Source of the DNA: Oxytricha trifallax
Lineage: Eukaryota; Ciliophora; Spirotrichea; Sporadotrichida; Oxytrichidae
Reading direction: 5' to 3'
Length of the DNA: 64,000 bases
NCBI GenBank assembly: GCA_000711775.1
Contig: ARYC01000203.1
Coordinates: 62,001 to 126,000 of the forward strand
The translations under genes and the position numbers were made by a program. Shown one piece after another: positions 57,600-64,000 of the stretch. The first letter of the stretch is position 1; each line of letters opens with the position of its first letter. The notes below the pieces were generated by a model. The model was not told the origin of the DNA. It worked only from the letters and a program-made list of their open reading frames with translations, and did not search any database.

Positions 57600-58040
57600 A
57601 TATTTAAGCAGGACAGTAAGCATTGTTGATTTTATTATTTCTATTATTAATTATTCTACTGTAGCAAATATAATACTAGAGCTAAATTTATTGCTGTAAA
57701 AATTCCATTTTTTTATTTTTTTTACGAAGATATCCTGAAGATAGCTCAAGAAGATATTTTGAAGATACCTAAAATATTTCACACAAAAGATGCAACAATG
57801 AATACAAATGCCAAACTTACAAGACATGCCCTAAAAAAGAAATGAATCATAAAAATTATTAGATTAAAAATAAATTAAATTTAAGATGATTAGTTCACTA
57901 AAGTTGATAATTAAAATCTCCAATCTTAATTCAAATTAGAGACTGTTTTTATCTACTCTTGTATTTTGATATGAACATAATTTTATTTGCTTGCATTTTT
58001 ATATGATTTTAAAGTATTTCCCATTTGATTATACTTGATT
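57600..58040. repeat. Diverged single-arm relative of the 45.4-46.3 kb foldback
   Basis: Blocks such as AAGATATCCTGAAGATA, AATTCAAATTAG(A/T)GACTGTT and ATTATACT(C/T)G(C/A)TTAAT appear in the same order and similar spacing as in the right arm of the foldback at 45359-46293. About one arm is present and it is clearly diverged. Confidence 0.55.
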
Positions 58041-58346
58041 AATACTTGTTCTAACCGAGATACCCCTCCCCATAACCCCCTCCCCACCTATTTTAAAATT
58101 TAATAATATAATATAATAATTTATAAAATCTTTTATTAATGAGAATTTTAAAAATTATTGGTTGAATAATTATTTTTATTTATAATTAACGTTTAATCAT
58201 TTTAATCATATTTAAATTAATAACAATGATTAATTTTTAAAATTCTCATTGATAAAAGATTTTATAAATTATTATATTATTTTATTAAAAAATAGGTAGG
58301 AGTTGGGTAGGCGGGTGGGGAGGGGTATCTCGGTTAGAACAAATAC
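58041..58346. repeat. Small foldback element, 0.3 kb
   Basis: CTTGTTCTAACCGAGATACC followed by a C-rich tract (58046-58090) is mirrored by a G-rich tract and GGTATCTCGGTTAGAACAA at 58286-58343. The inner arms are AT-rich and also pair. It abuts the diverged foldback arm at 57600-58040, so the two may have inserted into one another. Confidence 0.8.
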
Positions 58347-61300
58347 TGATTGATTACATTTTATTTGAATTATAAATACAAGCTTATATTTCATTTATAT
58401 TGTGAATTATAGCATTAAGCATGTGCTAAATACCCCACTTTTTTTATTAATACAGGTCAAAAATTACAAAGATAAATAAATTGAAATATACTAATTAGCG
58501 TAGATATATATTTATATGATCATATAGTTTATTTTTATCTACTAACTAAACTTCATTAACTTTTAAATTTTAATGTCCTATATAAATTATAATTTATCTA
58601 TATTTTTCTGAAATGTGAATTATTTGACTTTGATGTTTACTTTTCATTCCTTGTGCTATTAGTTTAACTATACGTTTTTTAGTAAAATATTTACTAGTTG
58701 TGTGGTTATATATCACCAGGAAAAATATCTTGATAACTATAAATGCCATTATAAATTTACACTTAGCAGACTCTCTCCATCAAGAAAATAAACTTAATAT
58801 TTTTTGTGAAATATACAATACAATCGATCTATAAAAATGGGAAGATACCAAATTATGACTATTAATTAAATAATAATTTGTAAATTTAAATTCAATATTA
58901 TATTTTAATGGCATTCATAAATTTAAATAAAATAATTTTTATTACTATGATATAATGTTTTGATTAATTGAATTACATAAAATAATACTAATGAAAAACA
59001 CATTAAATAAGTTTTATACTTTATAATGTTGTTATTCCCCAGAATGATTTTAAATTAATCTAATCTTTATTTATAAAAGCCTATATTTTATTGCATTATA
59101 TAAATTAATATTAATCCTATGTTTAATTTAAAATACAAATAGCCCAGTTCAAGTAAATTCCTTTATATAATACTCAATATATTGTTAAGAAGATTATAGA
59201 TTGTTAATCTCTTATTTAAAAATGAGTTTTAAATAATTTTATTTAAGTTTGATGTTCATTTATTATCTAAATATTAATTAAAAAAAATTATATTAGACTT
59301 TATTATTCTAATAATAATTTTCTCAATTAAGAAATAAAATAAGAATGCATTTAATATATAAAAAGCTTAGATAATTCTTGAATTTTTAAGTAATAATTAT
59401 TTTTATTCATTTATTTCATATAGCAAAAAATATATTTAAAAAAATCAACATTAAATCTGTTTATATTCCATTTTTAAGGCTTTATAAAAGCAAGAATATG
59501 CTGTTTAAAAAAATAGGATTATTAATTTTATATTTTATAAATATAAAATACTAATTCTATATAAATAAGTTGAGATTGAATTGAAAATTAATTAGATGTT
59601 TTAAATAGATTAATAAGCAAGATTAAATATTATATGAAATTAAATAATTTTTAAAGATATTTCATACAGATAAATTTATATATTCAATAGAAATATTACC
59701 CTAGATCTTCAACAAAGAGCAGTAATAGGAGTGACACAGGTAATTAAAGAAAATTGGGAAGTTAAATTTCTAAAAATATCAAATAAATTACTTAGAGTGA
59801 AAAAGAAGAATTTCAGAATAAATCCTTAGTATTTTATGAAATTAAATTCTATTACTTAAAGATAAATCAGTTATTTTTATAAAATTAGAGACTTTTGATT
59901 TTATATTAACTAAAATTAAAAAATTCAGTAAATTTAATAAGTTATTTTATTAAAAAAATATTAAAAAATAAATTTTATTATTTCAATTTTATTTTATTTA
60001 AATAATTAGGAATAAGAGGACTTATAATTATTTGAGAATTTAATCTAAAACCAATAACAATCTTGAATGTTTTCAAATTTAAAGGAATAATTAATATTCA
60101 TGAGTTGACTCAGGATTTCACAAATTTAATTTTATTATCTATATTACTTTAATTTAATATCATCTCCTTATTAAATCAAAATACTTAAGGATGATTGATC
60201 AAATTCTTAAAATACTGTTTTAAAGTTAAGCTTTTTTTTCATAAATTACAAGAATACGAGTGACAAAATTAAGATAATTCGAATCAGACAATGATTTGTA
60301 GTGCCTTGCCTGCAAAGAATATTTTAAAAATGAATATTAATTAAATTGTGTTTATTATAATTATGGAGAAAAATATATGGAGAAAAAAAGATTTTGTTTT
60401 ATTGTCCATCATACTTTGGTTATGCAAAAATAAACGCAAAATTAATTAAATAATCTCTTGGGGAAATTAGAAAGAAAATTTGTTTATGCTAGATACTATA
60501 ATTAGAGATAATAAAAGCGGAGTTAATTTAAATTAAACTCAACTATTTTCGATTAATTTCGCACTAAATAAATAAAAAGTAAACTCGCTCAAGTAATGAG
60601 AAGAAATAATATAGCAAATTGTAAAGTATTCATTCGATTAAGAACAGATTTTTAATGTTGGTAACTCTAAATATATAGATATATATTAAATTAAAGTTAT
60701 TTCAAGAAAACTAAATTAAATTTGTTCCTAAAATATAAAACTAACTAATTAGGAAACAAAGAAATATCTCTGATGATCAAGAATAAAATAAAATTATGAA
60801 TAAATAAATAAATTGATAAAAATCAAAATCAATTATTTATAATAAGAAAAATAAATTAAATTAAAATTATAAATATATAAAAATAAGAAAGTCTTACTTG
60901 TTTGAATAAATTCCAATAAATTATATTTAATAATCCAAGAATATGTGCTCAATAAAAATAAAAATATTGAAGGACTGTATTAAAGTTGGGAAATCAAATT
61001 AAAATTAAATGAATTAAGTATAAAAATTGTGGAAGTCATCCAGTCCAGAGGGCCTAAAATTAAAATCTAAATCTTTATACTGTAGATCGTGCAATTTTAG
61101 CTAAACATACAATTGTTAATTTTGAGCTAACTCCCAAAATATATTAAAAACTTTACAATGAAAGTAAATAATAATTAATTAATTTTATTTAATTTGACCA
61201 AATCGATTGTATCCCTACAATATTGTAACACATAATTTCTTAATTCGTGATGATCTAAGAAAATATTCCGAAACCACTTAATTGGAAATTTAATCGGAAT

Positions 61301-61500
61301 TTGCAATTAAGATAATTATAATTTACTTATAATGTAATTCATATTCTAAAAAAATTTTGGGCTCGAAAAAATTTAATTTACAATAGCACATATTCGAAAG
61401 TCTAAATTTGAGAATTATATTAAAAAATCAATCATCTAATTAGCACATAGCACATTTATCATATATTATTAAAATATTATATTTATCAATATAATAATTA
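58347..61500. other. AT-rich region with two coding-like patches
   Basis: Mostly very AT-rich. Two plus-strand patches are open in the ciliate code with protein-like composition: about 59697-59840 (LDLQQRAVIGVTQVIKENWE, then KLLRVKKKNFRINPQ) and about 60255-60440 (FESDNDLQCLACKEYFKNEY with a CxxC pair, then KKRFCFIVHHTLVMQ). Neither has a fixed start or stop. They could be single MDSs or element relics. Confidence 0.35.
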
Positions 61501-61892
61501 ATAAAAAAAAGAGAGATCTTTAATAATTAATGAAGGCGGGAAAAATGCAGCCGGAAAAGTAAACCACCAATGGAAGAAGGAAGCTACCAATATACTCAGA
61601 AAACAGTGGGCAGGGAGACAAAGCCTCGTCCCAGCAAAATTTGGAAAAATACTTTGAAAATATAAAATCAAATTCGTAGAGTACAACATTTTAAAACCTG
61701 AATGTTTAGTTACAACATAAGAATTGGAAAAACATAAACAAATTTTCGGTCAAGGTTGAAAATAGCCGACAGCTTGAATTCTATCAACCAGTGAGAGAAG
61801 CTGAAGATGGGTTAGAAGAAATGAGAGGTTCGCAGAAAGGCAGTGAACCAAAAGGAAAGAATAGATCATAAATAACAAAAGACAAGTAAATA

Positions 61893-62500
61893 CGAAAACG
61901 ATTTAACTAAGAATATACCTACAAAACGTCAGAGGACTGAATGCGAAAATCAAACAAGACTAACTAATGAAAGACATAGAGGGCAGAAATCCAGATGTTA
62001 TAGGATTAGTAGAATCCAGACTACAAAGGCTTATTGAAATAACTAATAAGAATATAGCGCAAACATAACTAGCGAGAAATGGAGAAGTTTTGGTTCTAAA
62101 CAGTGGAAAATACGAAATAAAAACGATAAAAACTTTAAAGTAATACATTACCTAGAACATCCTCAACGTTGGTGGTTACCCACTACATATCATAACAGCC
62201 TATATCCCACCGTTTGGAACGAAGAAATTAAAGAGTTATAGAATAGGTTGATATTTATCTTTGAAGTAAAAATGTCAAAAATAAAGAATAATAGTGATGG
62301 GAGATTTCAACTTTCACATCAAAGACTTAGGAAAAAGATTAAACAAAGAAGGGTTAAAAGAATCTATCCAAGAAGGTGTGGAAGCACACACAAAGGGAAA
62401 CTAATTAGATTAAATCCATACAAATGTAGAAACAGTCAACTGGGAAACTTGCCAATTTAGATTGACAGACCATAAACTAATCTAAGTAAATTTCAGAATC
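61893..62500 (+). CDS. LINE endonuclease domain (exonuclease-endonuclease-phosphatase fold)
   Basis: Motifs in order: YLQNVRGLNAKIKQDQ (start strand with the conserved Asn), IEGRNPDVIGLVESRL (catalytic Glu), IITAYIPPFGTKK, VMGDFNFHIKDLG (GDFN, with catalytic Asp and Asn, at about 62293), TNVETVNWETC and FRLTDHKLIQVNF (the SDH-type DH motif). This endonuclease nicks target DNA to prime reverse transcription. A frame change separates IPPFGTKK from GDFN, near 62240-62290. Upstream 61527-61890 may belong to the same or a first reading frame (KGSEPKGKNRSQITKDK) and has no zinc knuckle I can see. Confidence 0.8.
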
Positions 62501-64000
62501 AAATTCTAAGAGGAGGACCTAAAATTAACTGACAGGGAGAGAACTATTAGAATAACTGACATCAGAAAGTAATGTTGGAAAACTTTTATAGAAGAAGGAA
62601 GAGAACTTACTTTGGAAGATCTGGACAACTCGATATAGAAATACTTTGCGGATAAAATAGAAAAACAAGTAAGAGGGAAAAATTGGTACTAGTAGCCACC
62701 AGAGTGGGTACTTAGGAATAACAGCACAAGCCAGGCAAATGTATTCCAAGAATTGAAAACCAAGTGGAAAGAGGCAATAAACGATTTAGAACACTGCATA
62801 GATAAGAATGACTTAAAAGGATTCTTTATATGGTAAAACGATTAACAAAGAGCTAAAAGGATTCTCAAGCAATCAAATGACTAACGATTAAAGACGAAAG
62901 AATTGAAGCAGGAGAAATTACTATAAAATAAATCGTAGAGTTCTACAGCCAACTCTTTAAAGACAAAAGAGAGCAATAAGTGAAAATAGAAAGCAAAAGA
63001 GACTTAGTAATGATAGACGAGCAAGAAGGAGAAAAATTTTGCGAAACAAAAAACGACGAACTGAGTATTCAAGAGTGCAACTTTAATAAAGCGATTGGAC
63101 CAGATGGATTTGATGGAAAAATGCTGAGCAAGTCCAAGAAAATGAGAGAAACGATATGTCAAAAAATAACATAATGGCTAAACGAGAGACAGATCCCACA
63201 ATATATTAAAGAGAGAAGGTTGATTCTCTTCAGTAAGGACCAGAAGGAATCATACCCAGAAGTTAGCAACACAAGACCAATAGTAGTCAACTCGCATTTA
63301 GGGAAAATAGTAGAGAAAGTTATCAATAACAAAATTAAGGAAAATAAGAGTGAATTGCTACAAACTGGAAACTACCAAAACGGCTTTAAGGAAAATAAGA
63401 GCACTCACATTAATTTAATAAGACTCCTCGAACACATTAAATCATCCAGAGAAAGAGCAAGAAAGAGAGGCATACCTACTAATTGACTTATAAAAAGCGT
63501 ATGACTCAGTGTGGAAAGACAAGCTCATCTTTATCCTTAGAGGGAGAGTTAATTGTCAAAAAGATACTGAAGTGGTAAAACTAATCGAAATGCTCTACAC
63601 AAATAACAGAATTACCTTTGAAGACTAAGAGATAACCATACAGTAAGGAGTAGCATAAGGTAGCAGACTATCACCCATATTGTTCAACATTTACCTTCAA
63701 GACGCCTTATTCAGCTAGTAAGAATTAAAATCCCTAATAAAGTAAGGCAAATTAATAGCATTTGCTGACGACATATTAGTAAACGTTAAAGACCCATAAT
63801 AATTTAAAAGAGTGATAGAAAGCTTCAGAGAAATAGAAAAATTACATAATCTTAAACTTTACAAAGAAGACAGTCTTCTTGAGCGATGCAAAAATCTTCG
63901 GAAGGAAACTTCAAATTGAAGGAATCAACAAGGTGGAGGAAGCAAAATACTTAGGGCTAAAAATATGCTTGAATACCCAGAATTTTCTGAAGAATACATG
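62500..64000 (+). CDS. LINE reverse transcriptase, partial
   Basis: A linker rich in Lys/Glu (IEAGEITIKQIVEFYSQLFK) is followed by RT block 1-2 AIGPDGFDGKMLSKSKK near 63095, the block RRLILFSKDQKESYPEVSN with NTRPIVVNSHLGKIVEKVI, QNGFKENKSTHINLI, and, after a one-base shift at 63480, LIDLQKAYDSVWKDKLI (catalytic Asp). Then VAQGSRLSPILFNIYLQDAL and LIAFADDILVNVKDP (FADD, about 63757-63773). The order and motifs are those of LINE reverse transcriptases. No internal TGA other than at the frameshifts. The protein continues beyond the window. Confidence 0.85.

Larger units (their letters stand above)
61527..64000 (+). mobile_element. Non-LTR retrotransposon (LINE, APE endonuclease type), 3' cut by window
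   Basis: In the ciliate code three coding parts follow each other: a basic Gln/Lys-rich part (about 61527-61890), an APE-type endonuclease (from about 61893) and a reverse transcriptase that runs off the right edge. Frameshifts between about 62240 and 62290, near 62890 and at 63480 indicate decay or sequence errors. No poly-A or target duplication can be seen because the 3' end is outside. LINEs are known components of hypotrich germline genomes. Confidence 0.88.

Noticed and set aside
61498-62749. Minus-strand frames at 61498-61689, 61960-62148 and 62525-62749
   Set aside because: Mirror images of the plus-strand LINE coding region, which shows endonuclease and RT motifs.
1-64000. CRISPR arrays, bacterial operons, ribosome-binding sites, rRNA genes
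   Set aside because: No spaced direct repeats, no rRNA-like sequence, and introns plus the TAA/TAG=Gln code show a eukaryotic ciliate germline.

Overview
The window reads as germline (micronuclear) DNA of a hypotrich/spirotrich ciliate of the Oxytricha type. Four things seen in the sequence point there. Long protein frames appear only if TAA and TAG are read as glutamine and TGA as stop. Introns are tiny (about 28-90 nt, GT...AG). Coding blocks are cut by short AT-rich segments that shift the frame, as expected of macronuclear-destined segments (MDSs) split by internal eliminated sequences (IESs). Two transposons have the layout of telomere-bearing elements (TBEs): long terminal inverted repeats, 3-bp ANT target duplications, and transposase + 22-kDa-type + zinc-finger/kinase genes; one still ends in CAAAACCCCAAAACC. 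Species is inference.

Region by region. 0.5-6.3 kb: a macronuclear-destined gene interrupted by a 4.0-kb TBE whose precise removal restores the frame. 6.9-17.9 kb: MDS-rich genes, one of them a clear ALG10 glucosyltransferase, plus a short inverted-repeat element and a GC-rich island. 18.3-18.8 kb: a foldback element. 19.0-29.3 kb: a gene cluster with an MT-A70 methyltransferase, an intron-containing gene of unknown function, a Tc1/IS630-type transposase, a TBE-22-kDa-like gene, a SecA-like helicase and a basic protein. 30.0-32.1 kb: an armadillo-like gene. 33-49.7 kb: AT-rich DNA with four large foldback palindromes (one enclosing an SF3-helicase-like reading frame) and scattered coding-like islands. 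49.7-53.6 kb: a second TBE-like cassette in which the zinc-finger/kinase gene position is taken by a zinc-finger/MT-A70 gene. 53.8-57.5 kb: a second TBE. 57.6-61.5 kb: repeat relics. 61.5-64.0 kb: an APE-type LINE cut by the window end.

The most interesting result is a family of TBE-related gene cassettes (TBE1, TBE2, the 50-53.6 kb cassette and the 19-29 kb cluster). They share a transposase and a 22-kDa-type gene but differ in the accessory enzyme: kinase, zinc-finger/MT-A70, or MT-A70 plus SecA-like helicase. Several of these genes carry single in-frame TGA codons in otherwise open frames. All frames were translated by hand; boundaries of MDS/IES blocks are approximate.
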